64,000 bases of DNA, from contig NC_088113.1 of assembly GCF_036370855.1 (NCBI RefSeq), positions 19,550,501 to 19,614,500 on the forward strand, in the 5' to 3' direction. The notes beneath the pieces are model-generated. The model was not told the origin of the DNA and ran no database searches. It saw only the letters and a list, made by a program, of their open reading frames with translations. The position numbers and the translations under genes were made by a program. The DNA is from Dromaius novaehollandiae (lineage: Eukaryota > Chordata > Aves > Casuariiformes > Dromaiidae). Shown here in pieces: positions 1 through 47,682 of this stretch (the first letter of the stretch is position 1; the number at the start of each line of letters is the position of its first letter).

Positions 1-749
1 GGTCCCCGTCCCGGGCTTTGGCCCAGCGGCCGAGGTTCCCTGGTGCTCCTGCCCTCTCCTGCCTCCATCCATGTGGGACGAACCTCCGTTTCCCCCCGCC
101 CTGGCAGTGCTCCTGCCTCTCGCGCGGGGACAGTCGGGGAGGTTTGGCGGGTTGACGCGGGAAGTGAAGCTCTGGTGAGGGGCCTGCCGAAAATTCCCGT
201 TCGACCCAACTTACTCAACTCCGAGTGGCCTTAATACAATTTCCCTTCTTTCACCGTGGAAGCTGCAGCTACTGCAAAGATAACCTGAGTCTAGGCTACT
301 TCGGCAATGATACCTTCAACGCAGCGGAGCAGAGCAACTTCTCCCCGTCGCCACAGCCTCGACGCACAGGTCGTTTTGCCGGGGAAGAAGCTCCGCTCCC
401 CCAGGACGCTCAGCTGGCAGCGTCACGGCCAGGCGGGCGCAGCGGGGACGCCCCGTCGAGGAGAACCAGCCCTGCCGGCGCCCGAGGCCCAACCTCGGGG
501 ACCCACCGGGCAAAGCGGCTCGGTAAACCCAGAAGGTGCGGTGCCCCCCCGGGCCCCCCCGGTCCGGCTGCTCGGCGCCGGCGCTGCCCGCCGCAAGAAA
601 GACCAGGGGACCTCCAGGCACAAACAGAACCGGGCGTTTATTACGAAAGGACCCTGCCGGTACATGAGGAAGTTCTGTCTGCAAAATACATTTCCTGAGG
701 AAAGTAGATCACAGTATTCGTTTTCACAGAATAACATGTAGCCCGCTAT
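1..749. other. GC-rich DNA beyond MYT1, no gene seen
   Basis: CpG-containing, GC-rich sequence, densest at about 350-600. The open frames here run on both strands with compositionally biased Arg/Pro/Gly products and no family resemblance. In mammals PCMTD2 follows MYT1, but no part of it is recognisable here. Confidence 0.5.
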
Positions 750-766
750 AACTTTCAATGCGCCTC

Positions 767-772
767 TTTATT
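767..772 (-). terminator. candidate poly(A) signal AATAAA
   Basis: TTTATT on the plus strand gives AATAAA on the transcript strand, at the boundary between the AT-rich tail and GC-rich DNA at 1-700. Cleavage would fall near 745-755. A second AATAAA lies at 637-642 and could serve instead. Confidence 0.45.
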
Positions 773-1854
773 ATTTAAATATGGACAGTATTCCTGCACA
801 GAAACGAGTACTCAGTCATCACGTAACCGACACACAAACGACAAAATAAATATACAACAAGAGCACAGTTCATTTCGGACTTAAATATTAAATAAATAAT
901 AAATACAGAATTTTTCATTTCCTGTTATCAGTGCCTGAAACCATACGAATGAAAAAGAAAAGAAAAACCGAAAAAGGCTCTCTTTCCCCCGGTGCCCCTG
1001 CCCCCCTCAAAAAAACAAACCAAAAAATTATCAAAATGTCTCAGTTATAAAATATCTTTAAAAAAATTCCCATCGTTAAAAGAATAAATAACAAAATATA
1101 TAAAAAATAACTTGGTTGCATCAAAATTACAAGTAGGAGTTGTAGATAGGGGTTTTTCTTTTTTTTTCTTTTTTTTTTGGAATATCGTTTTTTATGGTCA
1201 AAAGTTTTAATTTTTAATTTTTTTGCTTCTTTTATCTTCTTTTCTATGGTGCGGTGTCCAGTTTAAAATAAGTATAAAATTAATAAATAAAAAAGTTAAA
1301 TAAATAGCAAAAAGTTAACATAAGGTGTTGTAAATATAAATTACATATATCTTGCCAAAATTAAATAATTTACAGGATAATTAAACTAACTACTTTTTTT
1401 TCTCTCCTCTCTTTCTTCCAGGAAGTGCAATTTCTCTACTTTTAAATACTAACTGAATTGCAGTCACAATCAATTTGGACTCTATTTACATGTTAAGAAC
1501 ATTGTGTTTTTAACACCTCAAATTATGATTTTTTTTTCCCTTTCTTTTGTAGTTTTGCACTTGGAATGGGTTCTAAGATAAGTGAACTCGTGGAGTCTGA
1601 TCCTGCAAACGCTTAAGCAGGGGAGTGCTTTGCTCACGGGAGCTGCCCCGTTGGCTGCAACGGGGGACCTGCGCGAGTCCAGCTGCTCCTGAGCTTAAAG
1701 GCCGGATCCAGTGTCCGCCGGGAGCAGCGGGAATCTTTCCGCTGACTTTGAATTTGGGATTATGCCCTAAATATCTGCAGGATTGGGCTCAAAATGACAC
1801 CAGCAGTCTTGCCTTTAGTTTGGTCACCAAACTCCTCCCGGGGCTCTGCCTCCC

Positions 1855-2050
1855 GGCACCGGCGCCAGCCCGGGGACGAGCTGGGACGAGAGCGGCCGCG
1901 CGGGACCCACGGGCCGAGCCGAGCGCGCAGACCCGCAGGGCTCGCGGCGGCGGCGGGGAGCGTGCGCCGGACCTCCTGGCACCCCGTCCCACCTCGGCTC
2001 CCCTGCTTCTCGGAGCGCCGCGGAAAAGCCCCCGCCGCCGCGCTGGCCTC
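1855..2050. promoter_or_regulatory. CpG-rich patch inside the probable 3' UTR
   Basis: About 200 bp dense in CpG (runs such as gagcggccgcgcgggacc), between AT-rich flanks. It lies between the stop codon and the putative poly(A) site. It may be a small CpG island or a local GC-biased segment; no start site can be read from sequence. Confidence 0.35.
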
Positions 2051-3268
2051 ACGGTGCTGCAGATCAGCCCAGCACAGACATTCACGCGGTTGCTCTTTGA
2101 GTGCACAGTGGGCTGCGTGTACCGAACTGCCTGCAAAATGCTTCTTTGGAAGAATACCCAATACCTGAATACTCTTTTTTTTTTTTTCAGAATGGCGCCT
2201 GCTCTGTAATTTTGCACAAAATCTAGAAAACCAAACCAAGAAAACCCATTACCATGTGGCTATCTCTAGGAAATCAACTGATTCACGTTGGGTAAGCACT
2301 TTGCTGGCCCTCAATTAACATCTCTCTTTTTGTTGTTGGGTTTTTTTTTTTTTGTTCATCGCAATCTCAAACGTTCTCCGGCATTGATGTATGACCTCTG
2401 GACTGGCAGTACTGCGCCACTGTTAGGATGATCACAATAATGAAAAGAACCAGAACTGTCATCAAATAGACTTCCAAAAAATCATATACACTGGACCATG
2501 ACACATTTAGAATTCTTCTGTATGAAATATCTGGTATTGGCCTATTCATAATAGCTATTCTCATATTTAAGACAGACAAAGGAATACTGTAGTTGCAAAC
2601 TCCAAAAGCTTCCCTGAGAACCTTTTTTCCATTGCGCTTTCCACTGGAGATCCAGAACTGCTCTTCAGATTTCTTTCAGAAAATAAAAATAAGCTACTTT
2701 ATAATACTTAAGAGTTCCCATGCCCAGTGGATATCTGAACACCTTGGGGTTGGGCGGCCCAGCACAGGTTCAGATTTACAGGTAGCTTGCAGCTCCAGCA
2801 CTTATAGCAACATATAACATAATTCATGTGTGAGTAGGTGATCTGGACGTACGACCATAGACAACATGAGGGTTTAAGCCAGTCACACGCTAGTCTCGGA
2901 TCAGACAAAACCTGTTCTTGCAACGTTCTAACCCTTGGATCAGCTCTGCAAAAGCGTGGCAACCCATGAAAGACGCCCGCTCTCCACCAGCTACCAAGCC
3001 CCACAGCCTACTGGAGAATTTAACCTTCCATCCTGATCTACCTCATGGTCCAGGTAGAAAAATCCCATTTTTCTCAAGAAGGTCCAAAGTTAAGTAAACG
3101 AGAACATTGAGTTCAGTCAGCTCCACGTCTCATAAATGGCCTCTTGGTTACGTTTTGGTCCTTTTTTTTTTCATTCATTAAACAAGTTTTCTAACTTGTA
3201 AACCTGAATACTTGGAGTGAAAGTTCCCTCTTACAGTTCGTTCGCTCACTCGGCTCTGTCCCGCGGCA

Positions 3269-38888
<35,620 letters not shown>

Positions 38889-41686
38889 CTGGAATGGAGA
38901 GAAAAGATAGTTATTAAAAGGTAATAAAGAAAATTGTCATTAAAGGAAAACCTCACACGTGGTGGCAAAAGTTGCTCCGTGTAAATACCTGCCTCCGGGC
39001 AGCAGGGGAAGCTTTCACCTGTTTGAGACAGAGTTTCTAGCATTGTTTTCATCGTTCAGACCAAAAATACTAATTTTAAAGGTACAAGCCCTGATCTGCT
39101 TTCGAATGCCCAGATTTCGGGACATTAAGTTCCTCCCCACATCCCGCACCCCGAGAGGGACCCTTTGCTGGCAGGGTGCCACAGAATGATGGGCACCTGG
39201 ATGCGCTGGTCCGCGATGGAGAGAGCCAGCTCACGCCACATCTCTTGCTAAAACCAGAGCCGATTTCTCCGGATTTACACCAGAGAGGTGCAGCTGAGGC
39301 GCAGCGAGCAGAACAAGGCGCAGATCTCCGTGCTGGCTGGGTCCTTGTTGGCCAGGAGCGATGTGCCCTTTGGCAGGTAACCATCCAGCACATATCATTG
39401 CTTGGAAATCTCTGCATATTCAGTCGCACCGATCTCATGCCCGGGAAGGGTAGCTTTTTATGTCATGCTCTGAAGAGCAACCTTTCCTCCGCGCTTAAAT
39501 CTGACACCAAAAGGGGGCTGTGTCTAAACAACCCCCGGACCACGGACATCAAACGCCAAGTCCTGCAGGGAATATGGGCATGAATAAGTAACACTGGGGA
39601 CTTCAAAGCACCCCGTATTAATTAAACATCACAACATGCCATGAGGTAGCGGAAGGCTGAAACGCGGCCACCTCCGGGGCGCAACGCAGCCGCCTGGGCA
39701 GGGAGCCTCGAAATATCCCGGGCGCCAGCAGGTCCCACCAGCCAAGGGCCATCGGCCTTCGGAGGCAAGGCACAAATGCACGAGGCAGAATACGGCCAGA
39801 ATAACAGGAATGAGCTTTCATTAAACTTGGTGAAGTTAGTGGGGTGGTCACAGAGCCGGGTTTACGCTTCCCCCCCAGACGGGAGTCTCCCTGCCGGTGG
39901 GATCCCGGCTCTGGGGCAGCGCTGTGGGCAGCAAAGGCCGTGAGATATCAGGGCTGGTGCATGCGAGCCTGAGCCAAACTGTGCAGCTGCCTGGAGGGGA
40001 TAAAAACCCTGGGGTAATCACAGAGCAGCTCCAACGCAGGTGGAAGGAGGCCAAGTTCATTTTGACATGCAGCAGAGCCCTGCCGACGCCAAAGCCTGTT
40101 ATCCTTCCCCAGCTACCGAGCCGTCAGCCCGCCTCGCGGCAGAGGAGTGGGGTGGCTGAGGGGTTCGGGAGGACGCCGCTGCAATTCTCCGATTTGCAGT
40201 TATCTGAGAGAGAATTGCTGATGCCCCCTTCAAACCCGTGCCGCCAATGCCGCCGTGGGGCGATGCTGCGTGTGAGCCCCGGTGGATGGGGCACGGGGGT
40301 CCCCAACTCTGCAGCTCCCACCAGCACGCTGCTCCGTTTGGGCCTCTGCTTTTCCAGACGAGGTTTTGGGAACGATGCCAAGAAAGGCAGATCATTTTGC
40401 AGGAAGCGATGGGTGATGAAGATCCCCAGCAGAAAGCACGAAAACACACCAAATTGGAGACACAAAATTTCCCCCAATACCGCTTTCCTACTCCCCCCTC
40501 TGGAAACACCGTACAAACCCACGGTGACTTCTGCGATTGGGGATGGGGAGAATGGGGAGAACTAGGGAAGGGAGGGATAAAATCAAAACCCAGAGCTGCT
40601 TCTGCATCCCGCCGGCACCGAGCTGGCGGCACCGTGGTGGCGTGCTCCACGTTTATTACAATCTTCCCAATAACGCAGCAGACAATTACTATAATTTCTA
40701 TTTTTAAAGCCCCGGTTCCCTGTGGACCAATGGCTCACGTTTAAAGTGCGGAGAGGAGCAGGTGTCAAAGGGACTTCATTACATTTATGAGCCCTTCAGA
40801 GCCGGCGTGCGCTGCGCTAGCTAGCTAATGCCTTCCGCCGCGCGCCGCACAATAGGGCTAATACGTCTGATTGCTGGGAGCCTGCGTTCAACCGAAATGA
40901 ATTTCAGAGTGGTGGGTGGGTTTTTTTTCTGTTGGTTTTCCCAGAGAATTGGCCCGTGTCCTGCCGGTGCCTTGGCAAGCGGGATTTCCTGCAGGTCCAT
41001 TATTCAAAGCGGCAGAGGACAGCGAGGGCTGCGGGAAGAGGCACCGACTGCCAACGCCAGCCCCGAGCGGTGAAGGCGATGCCGCAGCTCTCGTGTCGCG
41101 GTGTGCCGTCCCCTTCGCCGCCCGTCAGCCTCCGAAATGTCCGCGAGGAAACACAGAGCCAAAATGCAGTGTCCTTAAGCCTGACCTTCGAGCACAGACC
41201 GGCTGGGAAGGGACCAGGCTGCTGGCTTGCAATGCTGACAGTTTAGTGCCGGAAGGGACAGATCCTATTTCATGTAACATTTGCCTTCAAAAACCTTGGT
41301 ATTGCATCTAAGCCAACATCCAGGCTCCTCTCTACTCCGCAGCACCTGGGCAGAGCAATCCCTCCCGCTGCCTCCGACAGCTCTTCCGAGCCAGGATAAA
41401 CCTCCCCTTTCAGGGCACCGGTTCCTTTCTATTAACTACAAGGGAAAGCAGACTGGATATCTGGTATCTAGGATCCCACAGACCCCAGATTCCCTGTTCG
41501 AGACACCTTGCGCAGTTACAGCCCTGGATGGAGGAGCATCCCCGTCGCCCACACACACCCCAGCCCCGGGTGGCCCCGGCCGATCTTGCACGGGCAACTG
41601 CTTGTGCCTGAGCACCTCCGGCCCTCAGCTGACCCACCTTATTCCTGCATTCGGCTCAGAGAGAAAGCCCTGCAAACAGGCATCCG

Positions 41687-41766
41687 CTTTGCAAGGTCTA
41701 GCAGCTGCAAATACACCTCTTTCCACCACTTTGCAAAGTCTAGCAGCTGCAAATACACCTCTTTCC
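41687..41766. repeat. 42-bp tandem duplication
   Basis: Two head-to-tail copies beginning ctttgcaa(g/a)gtctagcag and continuing ctgcaaatacacctctttcc, period 42, with a single substitution in the shared part. The near identity suggests a recent event. Confidence 0.9.
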
Positions 41767-43510
41767 GAGCGTGAGCCTAGCAATTAGGAACGCACCTATT
41801 TCTAAGCATGAAATTTCCAACCCAAGTGCAGAAATGCATGGAGAAAGATCCCTTTCAGGCTCAGCGCCTGCTTCTCCCAGGCAGCTTGAATGAGCTGCTG
41901 CTGCCATTGCCATTGCCGTGCCTCCGGAGGCCTCTGCGGTTATCGGGCTGGCGCACATGAAGGTTACGGGAAACCGTTGTCCTTCACTGTTTGCCTCATC
42001 AGCGAGGAGCCCTCTAGAAAGATCACTTTAACATGAAATTTCAGGTCACCCAGCGCGTGTTTGCAGTCTGAGAGACGGACGGGGTGTTTTCAGTTGCTCT
42101 CGCTCTTGCTCTCATAAGAGCCAGGTTGAAAAGCTCTCCAGATTTCATTCTTCTTGTTTTAACTTGCAATGGAAAACAAAGCTATCTCCCCTACCCCAAA
42201 GGAAACCTGCAGATAAATTACTGCTACCAGCTGCCAGCCCCAGAGTATCAGTCCAGCGCAGCGTACCAAGGATTCAGCGAGGACAAGACACGGGTTTATA
42301 TTGTTCCTCCTCACCTAATCATTAGAGCACCTCTCGCATTAAGCCAAAATAAAAGTCTCTCGGATTTACTAAACTGACATTGCCAGACAAGCTGGTCAGA
42401 GCAGGTCTGGGCCCCCCTTTTCCCTCCTGCCCTTCTCTCTCTTCGGCCAATGCTGCTCTGATGCAGCAGCTACTCCTTAATGTGCGCTTACCCCGTATAC
42501 TAAGGCGCTTCCTGCCACTACCATAATACGAGTAATACCGAGGGTGTCCTGATGCTGCAGATCTAAAACGCCGAGGTTCAGAGAGATGAACTTGCAAGAC
42601 AGTTTAACCTGAGTGCAACACGAATTTTAGAAATGTTCTTCTACCGTAACTCTCTTGCTCTGCTGCCAAGACTAAGCGATAGCGTGGGAACAGCAGCACG
42701 GATCTGCGGTTTAATTTTATGGACTACCTACAGGGCTGATATTTTCTTTCTTTTTCTTTCTTATCTCCATACGCGTTTCGTTTCCAATGGAAAACCAAAG
42801 CGCTAATGTAAAGCTGCTCGAGCCTCCCCTGCTCCGACACCTGCGTGCGCGAAGCCCTGGGCCCCGCGCGGGGTGCGACTGCCGCTGCCGCTGTGACCGC
42901 TCGATGCACAGGTATCCTTAAGGGCCGGGCTGAAATCCCCCACGGTCAGCACCAATACTTTATACGTATCCAGGAGCCCCACGGAGCCCAGGGAAAATAA
43001 ACACACTGAAAGAGCCTCCAGCTGCACTAAGGGAGGCAAAGGGTTGGAGAGATACTTGTTTTACTCCATCATTGCTCATTTGTGGATACAGAAAAAATGC
43101 TGTTTGCAGGAAGCCATATCAGAGCTTTAGAAGGACAGAGTTGGACAGAGGGAGCTTCTATTTTTAGCTAAAACCCCCAAAACCTAAATTTTCCAACAGC
43201 AGGTGAAGCAGGAGGAGGAAAATTCCAGAGGAAACGACAGTTCTCCTACAGAGGGGTTGAACAGCAATTTTCTGCTCAAGGCTTCCTCTCTCCCACCTCC
43301 AAAGAGCCTTTTCTTCAGTTCCTCAGGGCAAAGAGGGCAGGACCTCCCGCACGAGGCACGGCTCCCCTATGCCTCGCTGCCCTGGCCGCGGGTGCCAGCA
43401 AGGCTAAGGGCAAATCACGTCCAGCCAGGCAGCCAAAACAGCCCTCGGGGCCACCAGGCAACAGGGATGAGCTCGAATGGCCTGCCCTGATTTCTCCTCC
43501 CATCTATTGG

Positions 43511-43590
43511 GGTGTTTTTTTGTTTTTTTGTTTTTTTTTTGATTTGGGGTTTTAGGGGGGCTATTTGGGTTTTTGGGTTTTTTTTTCCCT
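43511..43590. repeat. T/G-rich simple sequence
   Basis: T-runs interrupted by single G residues, then gattt/ggggttttag/gggttttt blocks. Low-complexity DNA in the 5' intron. Confidence 0.8.
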
Positions 43591-44289
43591 CCGTGAGGAA
43601 TCCCCCTTGGCTGCTGCGGGCTGAACACGCAGGCAGGTCTTTCCGGCGAGCCCTCAGGGCACTGACCGAGCCTCCTAAGGGCAGACCTGGATCTGGGTTT
43701 CCAAATCTCTGCCCTCCGCTTTGCGGCGTGCAATGCCAGTCAGTGCGGGAAAGGGAGAGGTCTTGGTCATACTGAACCCTCTGCAGCTGCTGATTTGGAA
43801 AAATAAACAAACAAGGGGCGATGGACGAAAGTCAAAATTCCCCCCCTACTTTTAAAAAAAGACTGAATACGGCCAAAAGCCTCCGCATCAGTCCAGTAGC
43901 TCGCAGCTGCTATTTTATAACCGCACTCGGAGGTTGTTTTTTTTTTTTCCCTTCCTCCTTTAGGGTCTTCCCTGCTGCTTGATTTAAACCCTCCTGACGT
44001 TCCACCTATTGTGAGCCCCGTTCGCAGCTGAATAAACTCGCGTCTGCCTTTTGCTCTCTCGCTGCTCTCAAGAAAGGACACCCTGTGTGGTACGCGCCGG
44101 CTCGGAGTCTAGGGAGGATTTTGCCTTGACATCCTTACATGCAAAACCGCAGCTTGTACCAACCCTCAAATTAAGAATTACAGCTGTGTCATAAACATCC
44201 TAATGAAGCTGCGCTGTCAGTTTGCATTTGCAGAAAGGGTCCAACCCCCACCCAAAAAAAAAAAAAGAAAACCAACATTGCAAATGAAA

Positions 44290-45060
44290 CACTTACTGAG
44301 CGCTAATGCTCTCCAGCGGGAGCGGAGGCATCCTCCGCACGGGTGAAGCGGACCAGAAAAGATGCTCCCGAACATCACATCTGACACAGCCCCAGCTGTA
44401 GCACGCACCTCCGCAGCGCTGACATTCGGGCATTAGGCAGGGGTGATTTCCGATGCCGTAGTTTAAGTTGACACACACTTTCCTCGCGACTGTTTGCAAG
44501 TGCTACGACATGCAATCCCAACGCCATTTCGTGCGCCAGGAGACCGGAGCGGTGCAGCGCGTGCAAACAGTTCGCTCACTCCCAAAGAGGAGGGGTGGGG
44601 AGAGGAGAGGAAAAAAAAAGGCAGTTCCCCAACCCCGCTGTTTTCGAGCTCCGTAATAAGCTGCCGTTTTCATAAGATTACCCTCAAGCGGCACAATCCG
44701 AGGAAACTGCCGAGCCGATGCTACGCGCGCATCTCCGAGGAGGCCGCAGCAATAGGTGCTCGTGGCCGGGGCCGTCAGCCCGCAGCGGCCGCAGCTCAGC
44801 CCCCAGCTCACCCCCGCGGCAAGGAGGAGGCTCAGACAGGAGAGACTCGTTTCCCCCCCGAGGCACCCGGGGGGGCCCAGGGCGATCGCACGCCGGAGTC
44901 CCCGGATGGACGGAGGGTCCCGGCCAGACGCACGCAGAGCACCTCTGCCTCGCGCCCTTCGGAGATCTCATTTCACACCCGCCACGCGAAATCTTATCCT
45001 GCGTCTGCGCTTCTCCCCGGGCACAAATAAATAAATCAACGCGCCCCGCGTCCGATCGTC
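44290..45060 (-). promoter_or_regulatory. CpG-rich segment, candidate internal promoter
   Basis: CpG-dense DNA, strongest at about 44700-45060, upstream of a strong donor on the MYT1 strand (CTCA|GTAAGTG at 44291). This could be an alternative first exon and promoter for MYT1. No TATA box or initiator is clear, and the open frames seen are compositional. Confidence 0.3.
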
Positions 45061-45689
45061 CTTTGCCGCTGTGCATCCCGTGGATCACAAGCCATAGCTG
45101 GCATGAAAAACTGCATTTAAATATACTCTTTATTTGCAAGCACATGTGCAAGTGCAAGCATACACACGTGGTGCAGATGCACCAACAAGAGAGGGTCTGG
45201 GACCGCGCTCTGCCCTGTGAAACAGGGGGCTGCAGGCACGCAGGCACACACGGTCCGGAACAAAACTCCTGCCTGCGTTTTCTGGGAATACAGTAGCTGT
45301 GTATCAGCAAATAAATATTTTACTGCGCTGATGTGCAGAGATACCTGTTTTCTAATTTTCCTAAATAAGAAAGAAATGCATGGGGGAAAAATAGCAATGA
45401 TGGAAGACCTGACTTCACGAATCACTGCCCAGGGGAGCAGCCCCGACTCGTGCACCTCGGGCCGCCCGCGACAGGCTCGGTCTTGCAGACAGAGGTGCGC
45501 AGCATGGGGCCCAGGCGTCCTTAGCAGGACCAGCACTAACATCTCCAGGCACTTGCTCCCCAGGCTGCAGTGCCCCAAATCCCGCTCCCACTTCCAAAGC
45601 CCCCCCGGCCGCTTCCCCTCGTCCCCCCGTTTGGTTGCTCTGGAGGAGCCACAGCGGAGATGAGCGCTGCGAGAAACAGCTAACCTTAG

Positions 45690-45850
45690 TAACGCGCTTG
45701 CAAAATGCCCAGCGCCAGATGAGCGCCAGGTACAGGGAATATTACCTTTTGTAATCATTGCTTTATTAACGCACAACAATCTTATTAAACCTAATCTAAG
45801 TGCTTATTTGGCAGGTTCAATAGAAAAGTCTTAATTGGGCTTGTGTTAAA
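45690..45850. promoter_or_regulatory. AT-rich segment with SOX/homeodomain-like cores
   Basis: Contains gtaatcattg, attaacgcacaacaatctta, attaaacctaat and cttaattggg: repeated TAAT cores beside ACAAT (SOX-like) motifs, in otherwise GC-rich surroundings. A candidate conserved non-coding element; unverified. Confidence 0.25.
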
Positions 45851-46782
45851 TATAGCAGCAACTGCTTACTCTGCTTTCTGAGGAGGTGTGAGCTTTCCTG
45901 GCAGCACCTGCTTACAGCTGGCAGCTTGTTAGCGAAGAAGGGCTCTTTCAGGGTGGATTTTTGCTGGGTTTTGGTTTTCCCAGGGCTCAGTTTATCTGGG
46001 GATTTAGGAAGAGTCAGTGTCATCGGTCAGCAACGGACGGTTCTCCGCAGCCCAGGTGGGCCCGTCTGCCAGTCCAAGGTTGGTGCCTCATTACCAAGAG
46101 CCCAAAATGGGGCAGGAAGCGTCACTTGCGTGATGAGCAGCCCAGTTCTATGCTCAATGAAAGCTTCCTCCTCTGCTGGCAGTGGCTCTGCCCCGGGGTT
46201 GGACGGCGCTGGCTGGACCCCTTTCATCGAGCCCAGCTGCGGCGGTGACTGAGCGGCTCTGTTGGGACCAGGAGCTGCCTCCTCTCCCCGCGACGGGCCC
46301 GCGCGAATGAATGACTCGTTTGTCCCCTCTGGAGGCATTAACGCTTCACCTGGCGCACGAGGGTCTTCTTCCGATCAGCCGGCGCCTCAGAGAAAGGGCT
46401 TTTTTTTTTTTTCCTTTTTCCCTAAGAGGCCTGGGATTGACCTAAATAACCAGATCTGAGCTATCCTTGAAGGATGGGATCCGAAAGGAAGGGAAGGATT
46501 TAAAAATCTGGACCCAAAGCCAAATCGCGGCAGCTGGAAGCCCTCTCCGCTTTTATACACCATGTCCGAGGTTCAGCTTCAATAAGGGGACAGAGACTCC
46601 CAATTCCTGCTTTGGAGGCCAATTGCTTCGGGCACCGGAGAGGCTCCCTGGGGACCACCTCATCCCTGAGGGCTGAAGCCCTGGTCCAGCAGCTGATGTG
46701 AGGTGAGGGGGACCCGTATTAGAGAAGTGAGGTCTTGCGGGGGCGGACGCCTTTTTGGGGGGCCGAGGCCCCCACCGCTTAC

Positions 46783-46886
46783 CTTGACGCGTGTGCCGCC
46801 GCGTAGGCTGGTCGCTCCCGCGCAGCTGCTGATCTTCTCTCCGCAGGTCCACCGCTGGTTCAGCAGCTCGCCCCGAAACTCATTTT
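46783..46886 (-). other. MYT1: candidate 5' exon of MYT1 (UTR or N-terminal extension)
   Basis: 104 nt with a strong acceptor (cctctcgcccctgcag) and strong donor (GTCAAG|GTAAGC) on the MYT1 strand, and CpG-rich. If joined to coding exon 1 it ends ...GGTRVK directly before the start Met, and all 34 codons in that frame are open. It also contains an out-of-frame ATG giving a seven-codon upstream frame ended by TGA. It is most simply a 5' UTR exon; coding use would need a start in a further upstream exon. Confidence 0.55.
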
Positions 46887-47619
46887 CTGCAGGGGCGAGA
46901 GGAAAACAGTGTCAGGAAGCAAAGCCAGGCCAGCACCCGCTCCACCTCCTCTGCCAGAGAGGGGAAAACACAGGTTTTATTCCCTGCTTGCTCTCTTTAA
47001 TTGCCGTTAAAGCCACGGCCGTGCCTGAGGACCTCCCAGGGCAGGATCCCACGGTGCCACCCCAGAACTGAGCAGCCACAACCATGAGTTCAGTCTGGAT
47101 AAACGAAGGCTCAGACCTAACAAGCGCCCGTGCATGGGCTGAGCCGTAGGAGCAGCCTGTTCGTGCCCTCAGCCTACTGCATGCACATGGCTCAGCTTGG
47201 GCCTTAGTGGGAGAACGAGAGCGGTGGTGGTGCCTGCCAGTCGCAAAGGGGCTAAAGGAGGGTTGGGGAGTTAAGGCTCCCAGGGGCAGAGCTGCTCCGG
47301 GCGTGAGGGAGAGCAGGAGGAGAGGAGCCCCTGTCCGGCACAGCCGAGGGCATCCTCCGTGGGGCACAGGGGCATCATCTCACCAGCACGGGAACGGGCT
47401 GCCCTCAGTATCCATCGGCAACAGCAGAATGTTTTGCTAACACAGCGCGGACCCGTGGAATGACGTATCTGCGTGTCCGACTCAAAGGAAGGCTGGAGGC
47501 AGCCGTGCTTTACATCACTCTGTGATGTCCACACCGCCCTTCTCTACCTAAAGGTCTGCAGATGTTCCAGAGCTAGAAGAAACTCCCCTCATCTGAGCAC
47601 TGTTTCTGCCCCCACTGCT

Positions 47620-47682
47620 AACCTGGTCTCTGACCTTGGAAGAGATACTTTGCCTCACTTATTTAATGGCAAATTGAGATCA
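47620..47682 (+). mobile_element. possible MIR-like fragment
   Basis: tgaccttggaagagatactt followed by tgcctcacttatttaatggc and aaattgagat resembles the MIR core order tgaccttgggcaagttactt, cctca, aaaatgggg with deletions. Highly diverged. Confidence 0.3.

Larger units (their letters stand above)
750..3268 (-). other. MYT1: probable MYT1 3' UTR
   Basis: About 2.5 kb after the stop codon without a further recognisable coding exon. The distal part (about 770-1620) is very AT-rich, with many ATTTA pentamers on the transcript strand, as in regulated brain mRNAs. It ends near an AATAAA. The extent is inferred; earlier ends are possible, for example at ATTAAA motifs near 1206-1218. It also contains a CpG-rich patch (1855-2050) and a hydrophobic open frame (2367-2675). 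Confidence 0.5.
38889..46782 (-). other. MYT1: probable 5' intron of MYT1
   Basis: The 7.9 kb between the candidate 5' exon and the start-codon exon contain no conserved coding exon on either strand. It holds a 42-bp tandem duplication (41687-41766), a T/G-rich simple stretch (43511-43590), a CpG-rich segment (44290-45060) and an AT-rich segment (45690-45850). The remainder is ordinary unique sequence. Confidence 0.5.

Noticed and set aside
1-750. Possible promoter or first exon of PCMTD2, the mammalian neighbour
   Set aside because: GC-rich, but no PCMTD2 coding sequence or convincing donor was found.
41190-41345. Phrase gtgccggaagggacagatcc resembling a reptile/archosaur interspersed repeat
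   Set aside because: Only about 20 bases look similar, with no supporting flank; too short to call.
44684-45310. 208-codon minus-strand open frame, and overlapping frames on the plus strand
   Set aside because: CpG-rich composition lowers stop frequency; the products are Arg/Pro/Cys-biased and overlap on both strands.
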